Part shown: one piece after another, positions 23,941 to 32,425 of the stretch
Position numbering within the stretch: the stretch's first letter is position 1
Layout: each line of letters begins with the position of its first letter
Source of the DNA: JBGSLA01 sp965602785
GTDB taxonomy: Bacteria > Desulfobacterota > Desulfobaccia > Desulfobaccales > 0-14-0-80-60-11
Assembly (NCBI GenBank): GCA_965602785.1
Contig: CBFDAH010000001.1
Location: 4,245 to 68,244 of the forward strand
Direction of reading: 5' to 3'
Length of the DNA: 64,000 nucleotides
Position numbers and translations under genes: made by a program
The notes under the pieces: generated by a model
Seen by the model: only the letters and a program-made list of their open reading frames with translations
Told to the model about the DNA's origin: nothing
The model's database searches: none

Positions 23941-23974
23941 CCAAAGAAAAAGACCACCCAGGGAGCCTGGGTGG
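23941..23974 (-). terminator. Rho-independent terminator upstream of pabA
   Basis: A perfect 9-bp stem ccacccagg/cctgggtgg (23954-23962 and 23966-23974) with a 3-nt loop; on the minus strand it is followed by TCTTTTTCTTT. It ends transcription from the zinc-ribbon gene at 24062, and its closeness to pabA also leaves room for attenuation. Confidence 0.8.
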
Positions 23975-24061
23975 CCTCGCGGGCCTGACATAACTCCATA
24001 TTCATTACTAAATCACTGGCCGGCAGAATGTCAAGCATTTTCCGGCCGGGGTTACTGCCTC

Positions 24062-24427
24062 TCAGTGGGTGTTGGAGGTCTCGGGCTGGTCTGCTGGGGG
24101 CCTGAGGCGCACGAAGTAGATGGTGCCGAAGGCCCGGCCTCCAATCCGGTGTGTCAAAGTGTTGTAAAGGCCCAAAAAAGCATCGTCGTAGTCCACTCCG
24201 GGGCTTAACGTCAGGGCCTGGTCCCAGTCTCCGCCGCTGGCCTGCACCAGGGTCTGGAGGAGGACGGCGCCACCGTTCCTGGCGGTGGGGTCCACCGCAA
24301 AGTGGGCGCCGCAGGTGCAGACGCCGCCGTCGAACTCAAACCACATTCCGTCCAGCTCCTCCGGCCGCTCAATACGCTGGCGGCAGAAGGGGCAAACCGG
24401 CGGCACGGCGCGGTCTCGGTGAGACAT
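24062..24427 (-). CDS. Small zinc-ribbon protein
   Basis: 121 aa from ATG at 24427; a TTG three codons upstream (24436) has better spacing to GGAGA and may be the true start. CPFCRQRIERPEE and 'GGVCTCGAHFAVD' give a CxxC...CxC zinc-binding pattern in the first 60 residues. The rest (LSPGVDYDDAFLGLYNTL) is helical and acidic. I do not know its function; such proteins are often conserved hypotheticals in Desulfobacterota. It is a single gene with its own terminator. Confidence 0.65.
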   Translation of the reverse strand: MSHRDRAVPPVCPFCRQRIERPEELDGMWFEFDGGVCTCGAHFAVDPTARNGGAVLLQTLVQASGGDWDQALTLSPGVDYDDAFLGLYNTLTHRIGGRAFGTIYFVRLRPPADQPETSNTH

Positions 24428-24584
24428 ATTCAGCAAAGGACTGTCTCCTTTTCTTAAGGAAAGAGGCATGGGCCGCAAGTCACAGTGGGGAGTCTTCCCG
24501 GCTTCCCCCCGCTGGTTGGCCCCAAGGGTAGCGTTAAAGATATTATCGCGGTTTTTTTCCAGGGAGGCAATCTCCCCCTTTCTA

Positions 24585-24613
24585 TTGACACCCCACCGTG
24601 CGGTAGTTAAATT
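24585..24613 (+). promoter_or_regulatory. Sigma-70-like promoter for the two HPGHACG genes
   Basis: TTGACA (24585-24590), 17-bp spacer, TAAATT (24608-24613). A perfect -35 with optimal spacing, 32 bp before the ATG at 24646. Confidence 0.65.
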
Positions 24614-24645
24614 TGAATTAGTTTCGCCCGATAGGAGGTTTACTC

Positions 24646-24804
24646 ATGGCTAAAGTGACCGTTACCTTCAGCGATGCCGATCAGCAGAAGATCGAGGGGA
24701 TTGTGATTGACAAGGACGAGGATGAAGCCCTGAAATACGTGGCGGATATCTTGGACAAGATCAAGGAGCACCCCGGCCACGCCTGCGGCCCGAAGGTAGT
24801 GTAA
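24646..24804 (+). CDS. Tiny acidic protein with C-terminal HPGHACG motif (copy 1)
   Basis: 52 aa, starting MAKVTVTFSDADQQKIEGI and ending DKIKEHPGHACGPKVV. A strong ribosome site AGGAGG lies 9 nt before the ATG and a good promoter precedes it, so it should be well expressed. It aligns end to end with the next gene (24891): D-QQ-IEGI-D-D-DEAL----K, then HPGHACG. The His/Cys cluster suggests metal or redox binding. No named family is known to me. Confidence 0.75.
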   Translation: MAKVTVTFSDADQQKIEGIVIDKDEDEALKYVADILDKIKEHPGHACGPKVV

Positions 24805-24890
24805 CCAGAGTTTTTACGGTTCCTTCAGACCCGACCAGATCATAATACATACTCAACTCCTCTCAGGAAACAGGTCATAGGAGAGTAACC

Positions 24891-25052
24891 ATGGCGGATA
24901 AACAGATTATCTTCGAGGATCAGGACCAGCAGTACATTGAGGGCATCGCCCTCGACCGGGACAAGGAAGAGGCTCTGAAATTCCTCAAAGAACTGGTGGA
25001 GCGTTTCAAGGGGCACCCCGGCCACGCCTGTGGCTTCAGGTCTTTTAAATAA
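24891..25052 (+). CDS. Tiny acidic protein with C-terminal HPGHACG motif (copy 2)
   Basis: 53 aa: MADKQIIFEDQDQQYIEGIA..., ending ERFKGHPGHACGFRSFK. It is a tandem paralogue of the gene at 24646, 86 bp away, with its own AGGAGAG ribosome site. The conserved parts are the central QQxIEGI helix and the HPGHACG tail; the last residues differ (GPKVV against GFRSFK). It is followed within 40 bp by a phosphoesterase gene on the same strand, so it may be part of that transcript. Confidence 0.75.
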   Translation: MADKQIIFEDQDQQYIEGIALDRDKEEALKFLKELVERFKGHPGHACGFRSFK

Positions 25053-25089
25053 TCAACCCCCTAACGCTTACCGTCAGTTGGGAGAAGGC

Positions 25090-25722
25090 ATGGGAAGGCT
25101 GGCCCTGGTCGCGGATACACACACATACCAGGCCGGACTTCCTGTGCTTTTGTCGTTTTTTATGCGCCACGGGCTGACCCGTCTGGCCTGCCTGGGGGAC
25201 TGCGACCCGGAACCCTTTCGTCCCTGGCTGGCAAACAATCCTCAGCACCAACTCCACTGGGTCTATGATTTTTACGGTCCGGAGATGCCGGAGGCCACCG
25301 GCTCGGCCATGGCTCTGGAACTCCCCGGCAATGTCTTCATCGCCCACACCCGAGCTCTGTTGTGGACCCATTTCAAAGGCAGGATCGGCGCCTACCTGGA
25401 GGAACGGCCCTCGGGCCGACCGCCTATGCTTCTCTGCCACGGTCACACCCACGTGCCCAGCCTGACCCACTTTCGCCCCCCGGTTTACCGCCTCCTGTAC
25501 ATCAACGACGCGGTCAGGCCCCAGGAGTTTCGCCCCCGCCAGGCCTGCATTGAGCTCGAAGCTGACACGGCCTACCTTATCGTCCCCGGGGCCTTTACCA
25601 TGGAAGAGAGGCGCTATCCCACCTTCAGCTTTGCGGTCCTGGACCTGGATACGGCGCGGGTGGCCATGGTGTCCCTCCGTGATCTTGCGCCTCTGGAGTC
25701 TCTGGAACTTTTTCCGTCCTGA
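25090..25722 (+). CDS. Calcineurin-like metallophosphoesterase (YfcE/MJ0936 type)
   Basis: 210 aa from the ATG at 25090 after GGGAGAAGG; the frame is open earlier but overlaps the preceding gene. Motifs of the family: LVADTHT (metal aspartate and His, residues 6-12), CLGDCDPEPF (GDxD variant near 36) and CHGHTHVPSL (GHTH near 120). The usual GNCD/GNHD motif is weak: after GDC the protein has PWLANNPQHQ. It is a cytosolic Mn-type phosphodiesterase of unknown substrate. It may be co-transcribed with the two HPGHACG genes. Confidence 0.82.
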   Translation: MGRLALVADTHTYQAGLPVLLSFFMRHGLTRLACLGDCDPEPFRPWLANNPQHQLHWVYDFYGPEMPEATGSAMALELPGNVFIAHTRALLWTHFKGRIGAYLEERPSGRPPMLLCHGHTHVPSLTHFRPPVYRLLYINDAVRPQEFRPRQACIELEADTAYLIVPGAFTMEERRYPTFSFAVLDLDTARVAMVSLRDLAPLESLELFPS

Positions 25723-25842
25723 AGGCCTGACCGTTAACGCCTGCCAACCACTGCGCCGGGAAAAACCTTAAATGGGGTCGGGGGGGATTGTGCCTGTGGG
25801 GAGCAGCAAAGGAGTGGATTTTTAAAGAATTAGGTTCCTTGA

Positions 25843-26397
25843 TTAGAGAAGCTCACACAAAATAGCTGGTGATTCCGGAATCAGTCTGATGGCGCCGTCC
25901 CTGAGGGCCGCCAGCACCAGTTCGTCCGTGGGGAAAGCCAGAGGCCCAGGGGACTCGAACAACTGGAAAAAGCCCACCTTATCCAGGTCATCGGCGGGCT
26001 TGAGAATCCCGCTTATCACCTGCCCGGCGAACCATATCCCCACGGTAAGGCGCTCTGTATCGTGGAAATTGGAGTGCACGGCCAGAACCGGGCCGAGGTC
26101 CACGATGAGGCCGGTTTCCTCCTGAAACTCCCGTATGGCGGCGGCGCGCACCTCCTCCCCCCATTCCACGTAGCCGCAGGGAATGCACCAGTGCCCGGCA
26201 TAGCGCCCGGATTTTCGCCGGCCCCAGAGAATTTCCTGTCCCCGGCGCACCACCACAGCCACCCCTACGGCGGGGTTCACATAGAAAGTTTCACGGCACT
26301 CCCGGCAAACAAGACGCGGCTGGCCGTCTCTGACCTCAAAGGCCAACGAACCGCCGCAGCAGGGACAGAAGCGATAGCGGGACAGCGTACAGGACAT
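25843..26397 (-). CDS. Nudix hydrolase with N-terminal zinc ribbon (NudC-like layout)
   Basis: 184 aa. The N-terminus has a zinc ribbon CPCC...CREC (residues 12-15, 31-34), as in NADH pyrophosphatases. The Nudix box is G-YVEWG-E-EVRAAAI-REFQEETGL near 75-97, complete with the catalytic glutamates. It would hydrolyse a nucleoside diphosphate linked to another group (NADH, ADP-ribose or similar) in the cytoplasm. The NudC SQPWPFPxS signature is absent, so no gene symbol is assigned. It ends 118 bp from the phosphoesterase gene, convergently. Confidence 0.87.
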   Translation of the reverse strand: MSCTLSRYRFCPCCGGSLAFEVRDGQPRLVCRECRETFYVNPAVGVAVVVRRGQEILWGRRKSGRYAGHWCIPCGYVEWGEEVRAAAIREFQEETGLIVDLGPVLAVHSNFHDTERLTVGIWFAGQVISGILKPADDLDKVGFFQLFESPGPLAFPTDELVLAALRDGAIRLIPESPAILCELL

Positions 26398-26421
26398 GGC
26401 GAGGGTTACTCTCCTAAAGGT

Positions 26422-26742
26422 TCAGGTGAGGTGCAGAAAGACGCTTTCCAGATGATATTCGCACATCAGGAGCAGTTCTTTCCGGCTTTCGGTGGCAAAA
26501 GTTTTCAAGGGGAACTCTTCGCCGGGGAACCAATCTATGGAAAAGGAGAGGCCGTCCGTGGTTTGGGTAATGGTGAGATGACTTTCCTCGGCGTCTATCA
26601 GAGGAAAGAGGAGGTAAATGGTAAAGGATACTGAGCCGGCGGTGGGTTGCTGCCGGTCTTTTTTGCCTTTCCAGATTTCGAATTTTTCTTGAACGAATCC
26701 GGACAGCCAGTAAACCGTAATGAATTCCCAGTTGTCAAGCAC
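26422..26742 (-). CDS. Hypothetical protein
   Basis: 106 aa, with no membrane segment and no recognised motif. Visible features are aromatic-rich strands (NWEFITVYWLSGFVQEKFEIW) and a Phe-rich middle. The start at 26742 has no strong ribosome site. It sits between frdB and the Nudix gene, read in the same direction, and might be the last gene of the frd transcript. It could also be a lineage-specific gene of little constraint. Confidence 0.45.
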   Translation of the reverse strand: MLDNWEFITVYWLSGFVQEKFEIWKGKKDRQQPTAGSVSFTIYLLFPLIDAEESHLTITQTTDGLSFSIDWFPGEEFPLKTFATESRKELLLMCEYHLESVFLHLT

Positions 26743-26782
26743 AGCCGGCCCCGCTCCCGTGGCAGTGCGCTAGTTTCCGGAA

Positions 26783-27514
26783 TTACTTGCCCCTAAGGGC
26801 CGCCTGGGCCATCTTGCGGCGGACAAAGGCCAACTGGCCCTGAAGAGGAATCTCCATGGGACAAAGGTCGTCGCAAGCCATGAGGCCGATGCAGCCGAAG
26901 ACGCCCTCGTCGGTGCCCACCACGTCGAAAACCTGAAAGGGGGAACGCTCGTCCCGGGGGTCTATGAGGAAGCGGGCCACCCGGTTTAATCCGGCCGCGC
27001 CCAGGAAGTCTTCCCGAATGTTGGCGGTGGCGCAAGCGGCGATGCAGCAGCCGCACTCGATACAGCGTTCGGCCTCGTAAATCTCGAGGGCCGTGGGGTT
27101 TTCCATGCGCTTTTCGAGGCTCTTGGGGTCGAAAACCTTGTCGGTGTGGATCCAGGCCCCGATGTTGACGTTGAGGTAGCGGAACCAGACGCCGGTATCC
27201 ACGGAGAGGTCACCAACCAGCCTGAAGACGGGCAACGGCATGAGGGTGATCATGTCGGGGAGGTCCTGGGTCAGGGTCTTGCAAGCCAGTCCGGGGCGGC
27301 CGTTAATGAGCATGGCGCAGGAACCGCACACCGCGGCGCGGCAGACAAAGTCGAACATGAGGGAGGGGTCCTGCTCTTCCCGGATGCGGTTCAGGACAAT
27401 GAAGAGACTCATGTTGGGAGTTTCGTCGATCTGGAACTCCTGCATACTGGGCGGAATTTCCGGGGTAGCCGGGTTGTAGCGAAAAACTTCCACGGTGAGA
27501 ATGCGGTCAGGCAT
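26783..27514 (-). CDS. frdB: Fumarate reductase/succinate dehydrogenase iron-sulfur subunit
   Basis: 243 aa, the normal length. N-terminal plant-type [2Fe-2S] domain with CRAAVCGSCAM and the fourth Cys in GLACKTL (residues 58-79), then the C-terminal domain with CIECGCCIAAC ([4Fe-4S]) and CIGLMACDDLCP ([3Fe-4S]/[4Fe-4S] region). It passes electrons between FrdA's FAD and the quinone site of the membrane subunit. The ATG at 27514 follows GAGGAC. It is separated from frdA by an inserted repeat, which is unusual since these genes normally overlap or nearly touch. Confidence 0.94.
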   Translation of the reverse strand: MPDRILTVEVFRYNPATPEIPPSMQEFQIDETPNMSLFIVLNRIREEQDPSLMFDFVCRAAVCGSCAMLINGRPGLACKTLTQDLPDMITLMPLPVFRLVGDLSVDTGVWFRYLNVNIGAWIHTDKVFDPKSLEKRMENPTALEIYEAERCIECGCCIAACATANIREDFLGAAGLNRVARFLIDPRDERSPFQVFDVVGTDEGVFGCIGLMACDDLCPMEIPLQGQLAFVRRKMAQAALRGK

Positions 27515-27541
27515 TTGTCCGTCCTCAGGTATTGTGCTGGA

Positions 27542-27707
27542 GATTGGGGGAGGGGGGTTCCCCCACGGGCTGGAAGCCCGTGCTACCGGGGCCGTGGGCC
27601 CTTACCCCCTCCCTCAAACTCCCTCTCCCAACCCCTTACCTTAATGGGGGTTGGGAGGGGGTTTGGGGGAGGGCGGGGGAACCGTGTTCACCCGGCCCTC
27701 CCCCAAG
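27542..27707. repeat. G/C-rich palindromic repeat between frdA and frdB
   Basis: Contains a short hairpin ccacgggctggaagcccgtg followed by ctacc, then 'ccctccctcaaactccctctcccaacccctta' facing 'gttgggagggggtttgggggagggcggg', arms of about 30 nt with a few mismatches. Same family as the elements in the pab run. Confidence 0.7.
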
Positions 27708-29531
27708 CTATCTCAACGAATCCCCCTGAATGGGCATGCTGCCGTAGCCGCGGTCACCCGGGGGCAGGTCAGTGATATTCACGTTTTCGTATTCCAGCCG
27801 GGGGAGGTCAGCCCCTTCGGGCCAATAGGCCAGGGTACGGTTGAGCCAGTTCTCATCGTCCCGACGGGGAAAGTCCTCCCGGTAGTGGCTGCCCCGACTC
27901 TCGGTGCGCTGCAGGGCCCCGTAGGAGATGCACAGGGCCAGGCGCATCATGCCGGGGAGGCGCAGGGCGGCGAACAACTCGGGGTTGGACCCCAGGCCAC
28001 TGCTGCGCAGTTTAATCTCAGAAGAGCGCCGGTAAAGGTCCTGGAGTGTGGCCACGGCCTCCTCAAGGTCCTCGCCGGTGCGAAAGATGCCCACCTTATT
28101 GAGGAGGGTGTTTTCCATGGCTTTCCTGAGCTGGAAGACATCTTCACTGCCGGAGACGCGGCTGCGCAGGTTTTCAATTCTCTGTTCCTGAGCTTTGACC
28201 GCGTCAACCACCAGGGAAAAGGGAAACCTCAAGGACTGTTCCTGGGTGAAGGCCGCCACTTTTTCCCCCACTATCATGCCGGCCACGATAGTCTCCGCCA
28301 GGGAGTTCCCGCCCAGGCGGTTGAAGCCGTGCATGTCCCAGCAGGCGGACTCTCCGGCGGCGAAGAGGCTCTTGAGCCCGCGAACGGCACCATCTATGTT
28401 AGTACGCACGCCCCCCATGGAGTAATGCTGGGTGGGCCGCACGGGTATCAGCTCAGTGATGCAGTCGATGCCCAGGAAGTTTTCACAGATGCTGTGCACT
28501 TCCCGGAGGTTGGTGCAGATATGAGCCTCACCGAGATGGCGAATGTCGAGCCAGAGGTGGGCGCCGTAGGGGCTGTCCACCCCGAAGCCCTGGCGCATGT
28601 GGTGTATCATCCAGCGGCTCACCACGTCCCGGCTGGCCACCTCTTTCTTGACGGGCTCGTAATCGGGCATAAAACGGTGGAGGTTCTTGTCCAGGAGATA
28701 GCCGCCGTCACCCCGGCAGCCCTCGGTGACCAGGATGTCACCCGGGACAATGCCGGTAGGGTGGAACTGCACGGCCTCCATGTTGCCCAGGGGGACGACC
28801 CCGGTGTCCAGGGCGATGGCCATGCCAGTCCCTTCGTTAATAACTGCGTTGGTGGAGGCGCCGTACATGCGGCCGTAGCCGCCGGTAGAAATGACCGTGG
28901 CCTTGGCTAAATAGGGACGGACCTGGCCGGTGCGGAGGCACATGGCCACCGCGCCATAGCAATTCTCACCGTCGTGGATGAGGCTGATGGCCTCAGTGCG
29001 GTCGTGCACCGTGACCCCGAGCTTGACCACCACGGAGTCCATGGCGTACTGGAGGACGTGACCGGTACCGTCCGCCGCGAAGCAGGTGCGCCACTTGGCG
29101 GTACCGCCGAACTGACGCTGGGCGATGAGGCCGTCTTTTTCCTGGAGTTCCTCCACTTCCACACCATCGGGGAGGGTTCTCTTGCCGGGTACGACCCGAG
29201 ACCAGGGCACACCCCAGGCGGCCATTTGACGCACGGCCACGGGGGCCATCTCCACGAAGAGACGGGCCACGTCCTGGTCGCAACCCCAGTCGGAGCCCTT
29301 CACCGTGTCTTCGAAGTGAATGTCAGAGTTGTCGCCATAGCCCATGGCCACGTTGCCGAGGGAAGCCTGCATGCCGCCCTGGGCGGCGGTGCTGTGGGAG
29401 CGGCGGGGCGGCACCAGGCTCAGGATGGTGACCTGGTGGCCGCTCATGGCGGCTTCGACGGCCACCCGTTCGCCGGCCAGACCGGCGCCGATGACCAGCA
29501 CATCACAGATATGGGCGTCTGTCCACCTCAT
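27708..29531 (-). CDS. frdA: Fumarate reductase/succinate dehydrogenase flavoprotein subunit
   Basis: 607 aa. Rossmann FAD site VIGAGLAGERVAVEA near residue 15; covalent-FAD histidine in RRSHSTAAQGG near 44; PTQHYSMGGVRTNIDG near 360 and 'NRLGGNSLAETIVAGM' near 400 are the other FAD and active-site regions of the SdhA/FrdA family. Substrate is fumarate/succinate; the direction in vivo cannot be told from sequence, though in sulfate reducers or syntrophs it may run either way. It overlaps the frdC stop by 4 nt (ATGA). Coding sequence is intact. Confidence 0.95.
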   Translation of the reverse strand: MRWTDAHICDVLVIGAGLAGERVAVEAAMSGHQVTILSLVPPRRSHSTAAQGGMQASLGNVAMGYGDNSDIHFEDTVKGSDWGCDQDVARLFVEMAPVAVRQMAAWGVPWSRVVPGKRTLPDGVEVEELQEKDGLIAQRQFGGTAKWRTCFAADGTGHVLQYAMDSVVVKLGVTVHDRTEAISLIHDGENCYGAVAMCLRTGQVRPYLAKATVISTGGYGRMYGASTNAVINEGTGMAIALDTGVVPLGNMEAVQFHPTGIVPGDILVTEGCRGDGGYLLDKNLHRFMPDYEPVKKEVASRDVVSRWMIHHMRQGFGVDSPYGAHLWLDIRHLGEAHICTNLREVHSICENFLGIDCITELIPVRPTQHYSMGGVRTNIDGAVRGLKSLFAAGESACWDMHGFNRLGGNSLAETIVAGMIVGEKVAAFTQEQSLRFPFSLVVDAVKAQEQRIENLRSRVSGSEDVFQLRKAMENTLLNKVGIFRTGEDLEEAVATLQDLYRRSSEIKLRSSGLGSNPELFAALRLPGMMRLALCISYGALQRTESRGSHYREDFPRRDDENWLNRTLAYWPEGADLPRLEYENVNITDLPPGDRGYGSMPIQGDSLR

Positions 29532-30154
29532 GAGAGACCTTTGAGTTTCAGGAAATAAAAAAATAAGAGGGCAATTAAGCCCAGGACGACGAAAAACGCC
29601 GTGATATAGACCAAGTAGTTAGTGAAACGGGAGCGGTGCCACCAGCCCCATTTCACCAAAATGCGGTAGAGGCCCGCCATGGCGTGGACCTCGGCCACCG
29701 CCAGGAGCAGGAGATAGAAGGAGAAGTAACCTCCCTGGACCCGAAGGGCGCTGGTTTTGGCCTCGATGGGCCAGGTGATTAGGGTGCTCCAGACGTGGAT
29801 AGAAGCCAGAACGAGGACGGCGCCACCGGTGACAATCTGGACCACCCAGAGCCAGGTGTCCAGATGAGCCAGGCGCTTGGAGTGTTGATAGACCACGTGG
29901 GCTTCCTGGAACTTCCAGGGGGCTTTGCGCATGGCCGCCAGTCCATGAACCAGGATGGCCAGGATGATCAGGGGAATGCCGATGTAAGATAAATAGTACT
30001 CGTCAAGGACATGAGCATCCCGGTTAAAGGCGGTGGGCCCCAGGATGATGGAGGAGACCGCCAGGAGGTGAAACTGGAGGAAAACCAGGAGTAAAAGGCC
30101 CGTTCCCAGCTGCACCAGTTCCATGAGGGCTTCCCAGCGGGGGCTCTTGGCCAT
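29528..30154 (-). CDS. frdC: Fumarate reductase/succinate dehydrogenase cytochrome b subunit
   Basis: 208 aa from the ATG at 30154, or 214 aa from a GTG at 30172; neither has a clear ribosome site. Five membrane segments (about 18-40, 62-83, 98-120, 135-160, 180-203) match the single-subunit diheme cytochrome b558 of B-type SQR/QFR enzymes. Candidate haem histidines are in FLQFHLLAV, ILVHGLAAM, VLASIHVW and EVHAMAGLY. It anchors FrdAB and exchanges electrons with menaquinone. It heads the frdCAB run. Confidence 0.9.
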   Translation of the reverse strand: MAKSPRWEALMELVQLGTGLLLLVFLQFHLLAVSSIILGPTAFNRDAHVLDEYYLSYIGIPLIILAILVHGLAAMRKAPWKFQEAHVVYQHSKRLAHLDTWLWVVQIVTGGAVLVLASIHVWSTLITWPIEAKTSALRVQGGYFSFYLLLLAVAEVHAMAGLYRILVKWGWWHRSRFTNYLVYITAFFVVLGLIALLFFYFLKLKGLS

Positions 30155-30480
30155 GGTTTTTTGGAGATACACAGGAACACCTTGCTTGTGAGGATTTAGT
30201 GAATTTTTCTACAAATAATAAACATACGCCGGGGGAGGGTTTTCGTCAAGAGGTTTGAGGGGAAATTTGTGGAGGCGGAAGGTAGGCCGAGGCGCCGAGG
30301 CAAAGAGCCCAGGGGAGACGCCTGTGCCACCAACTTCGTATTAGAGGAAAAAGCACCCGGTATCTTCTGAATGCAACTGTTTGAGGGCAACTTGGTGGGA
30401 GAGATTTTTGGGAGTATCTCAATACCATGGAAGCCATGAGAAAAAAAGGTGTTTGGATCAATACCCACGGGGACGACGGA
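30155..30480. other. Intergenic stretch upstream of frdC, no gene seen
   Basis: No supported coding sequence on either strand. The AT-rich part near 30200-30225 (tttctacaaataataaac) is where a frd promoter would be, but no confident -35/-10 pair is seen. Confidence 0.4.
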
Positions 30481-31290
30481 TCAGGGGGATGGCCCGAGGA
30501 AGTACAAAACCAGGATTACTGCGGCCAAGAGGAGGCGATAGGCGGCGAAGGGGTAAAAAGTGTGGCGCCGCAGGAAGCGGAGGAGGAAGCCGATGGCCAG
30601 GTAGCTGGATACCAGGGCGGCCAGGAAGCCCAGGAAGGCAGAGAGGAATGAGAGGTTTTCAGGGGGTTGTTTGAACCACTTGGAAAGGTCATAGAAGCCG
30701 GCTCCGGCGATGATGGGGGTGGCCAGGAGAAAAGAGAAGCGGGCGGCGGTTTCCCGGGTGAAGCCGAGGAACAGGCCGGTGGTCATGGTGATGCCGCTCC
30801 GGGACACGCCGGGCATGATGGCCAGGGCCTGAGACAGGCCGATGAGTATGGCGTCCCCCAGGTTCAGGTTGGTAAGGGGGCGGGTGTGGCGGGCCAGGCG
30901 CTCCGCCAGGATGAGGAGCAGACCCACGCCCCCGAGGAGGAGGGCGATGCGCCAGGGCTGCCGAAAGACGGTTTCGGCCTGGTGCTTCAAAAGGACCCCG
31001 GCTAGGGCGCCGGGGATGGAGGCAATGGCCAGGCAGATGAAGAGGCGGCGCTCCAGGCGGGTATAGGGGGAGGGTTTAAAGACGGCCCGGGCCATGCCCA
31101 GCCAGTCGGCCCGGAAATACACCAGGAGGGCAACCAGGCTGCCCACGTGCAAGAGAATGTCAAAGCTCAAGCCGCCGCCTTCCACCTGGAGGTAGTACTC
31201 CATGAGGGCCAGATGGCCGGAAGAGGAGATGGGGAAGAACTCGGTGAGGCCCTGGATAATTCCGAGGAGTATGGCAGTCAGGGGATGCAT
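30481..31290 (-). CDS. uppP: Undecaprenyl-diphosphatase
   Basis: 269 aa, polytopic membrane protein of the BacA/UppP family. Motif 1 GLTEFFPISSSGHLALMEYY is at residues 14-33 and the second catalytic region, MPGVSRSGITMTTGLFLGF, is near 155-173; both contain the conserved Glu, Ser and Arg residues. The enzyme recycles undecaprenyl pyrophosphate to the monophosphate carrier used for peptidoglycan and polysaccharides, and its activity gives bacitracin resistance. It is a single gene downstream of the cdaA/ybbR block. Confidence 0.95.
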   Translation of the reverse strand: MHPLTAILLGIIQGLTEFFPISSSGHLALMEYYLQVEGGGLSFDILLHVGSLVALLVYFRADWLGMARAVFKPSPYTRLERRLFICLAIASIPGALAGVLLKHQAETVFRQPWRIALLLGGVGLLLILAERLARHTRPLTNLNLGDAILIGLSQALAIMPGVSRSGITMTTGLFLGFTRETAARFSFLLATPIIAGAGFYDLSKWFKQPPENLSFLSAFLGFLAALVSSYLAIGFLLRFLRRHTFYPFAAYRLLLAAVILVLYFLGPSP

Positions 31291-31510
31291 CGAAGGGGAA
31301 CTATATCACGAGAAGGCATGACAGGCAACGCGCCGGGGGAGATTCTTACCGGGGTCCGGGATGACAAGGCCCCCTGACAAGTTTTCTCCCCGCACCCAGC
31401 CCGGCGGGGGAAGAGGGGATGAGAGCCAGAGAACGTTTCATAGTAATAAAAGATTACCATCGTTGTCCAAGATGACGGGATAACGGTTTTCCAGTTCTCC
31501 TGCAGGAAGC

Positions 31511-32425
31511 TTACTTCTTTAAGCGGGCCGTGAGGGTGGAGGGGGAGACTTTCTCCAGGGTGAGGCCGGGGGGGACCTGAACCTGGACTTTGAGGCGATG
31601 GCGCCCCGGGGAGAGGCCTTCGGTGTCCACGAACGCCTTCAGATTCTCCTTAGGTTTCAGGGCCTTGAACTTTGGCCAGGGCCCCAGGAGAGTGAGGGTG
31701 ACCTTGGCAGGAGACAGCTGGGCCGGCAGGGGTTGGGATATTACCGGGATACTGAAAAAGGAGCGTCTGATGGTCTTGGGGCTGATGTCTACGTCGGCCA
31801 AAAGAGTGACCGGCCCGGTAAGCCTGATGGGGAGGTTTTTAAAGTCCAGGTCGGTGGCCAGGGTAATGGGACTAGTAAGGTTGGTAACGTCCAACGGCAC
31901 GGTGGTAAGGAACTTCAGGTTCTTAAGTTTTGAGACCGGACCCTTGACGGTGACCTTGCTGGGGCGGGTTTTGACGCTCTTCACTTCATAGCCCTCGGGA
32001 GGACGCCCCAAAAACACGGGCTGCACGGGCAAGGTTCTGGTGAGCGTAGGAGTGAAGACGAGGATCAGGGGATTGGGCTGAACCCGGGTGACCTGGATGC
32101 CCCGGGGAAAGGAAAAACTCCCCACGCCCAGGGGAAAAGTGCGGCGGCCGGCCTTGACACCGGCGAGGTCCAGGGTGTGGGTGAGACGGCCCTGGGACAG
32201 GGAGCGGATAAGGCCTCTAGGACCCACTACCCGGACCTGGATGCTCGAGGGAACCTCGCTGGTGACCATGAGCTCGGGAGCCAGATTTGCCAGTTCCAGG
32301 GAGAGGTTCAGGTTGGTTTCGGTGCGCTCCTCTCCTCCCACGGCCAACCACAAGGCCACGGCAAGGAAAAGGGACAGGAGCTTTAAGGCCTTATGGCGTC
32401 CCAAAGAAGCGAGCCAAGCGTGCAA
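31511..32425 (-). CDS. ybbR: YbbR-domain protein, regulator of diadenylate cyclase
   Basis: 304 aa with one N-terminal transmembrane helix (about 14-30) and an extracytoplasmic run of three or so YbbR repeats (for example LPVQPVFLGRPPEGYEVKSV near 130 and TVPLDVTNLTSPI near 180). YbbR proteins bind the CdaA cyclase and modulate c-di-AMP production. The start is a TTG at 32425 within the last 35 nt of cdaA; a second TTG at 32404 is possible. Non-ATG initiation inside cdaA implies strict coupling. The usual third member, glmM, does not follow here. Confidence 0.85.
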   Translation of the reverse strand: MHAWLASLGRHKALKLLSLFLAVALWLAVGGEERTETNLNLSLELANLAPELMVTSEVPSSIQVRVVGPRGLIRSLSQGRLTHTLDLAGVKAGRRTFPLGVGSFSFPRGIQVTRVQPNPLILVFTPTLTRTLPVQPVFLGRPPEGYEVKSVKTRPSKVTVKGPVSKLKNLKFLTTVPLDVTNLTSPITLATDLDFKNLPIRLTGPVTLLADVDISPKTIRRSFFSIPVISQPLPAQLSPAKVTLTLLGPWPKFKALKPKENLKAFVDTEGLSPGRHRLKVQVQVPPGLTLEKVSPSTLTARLKK

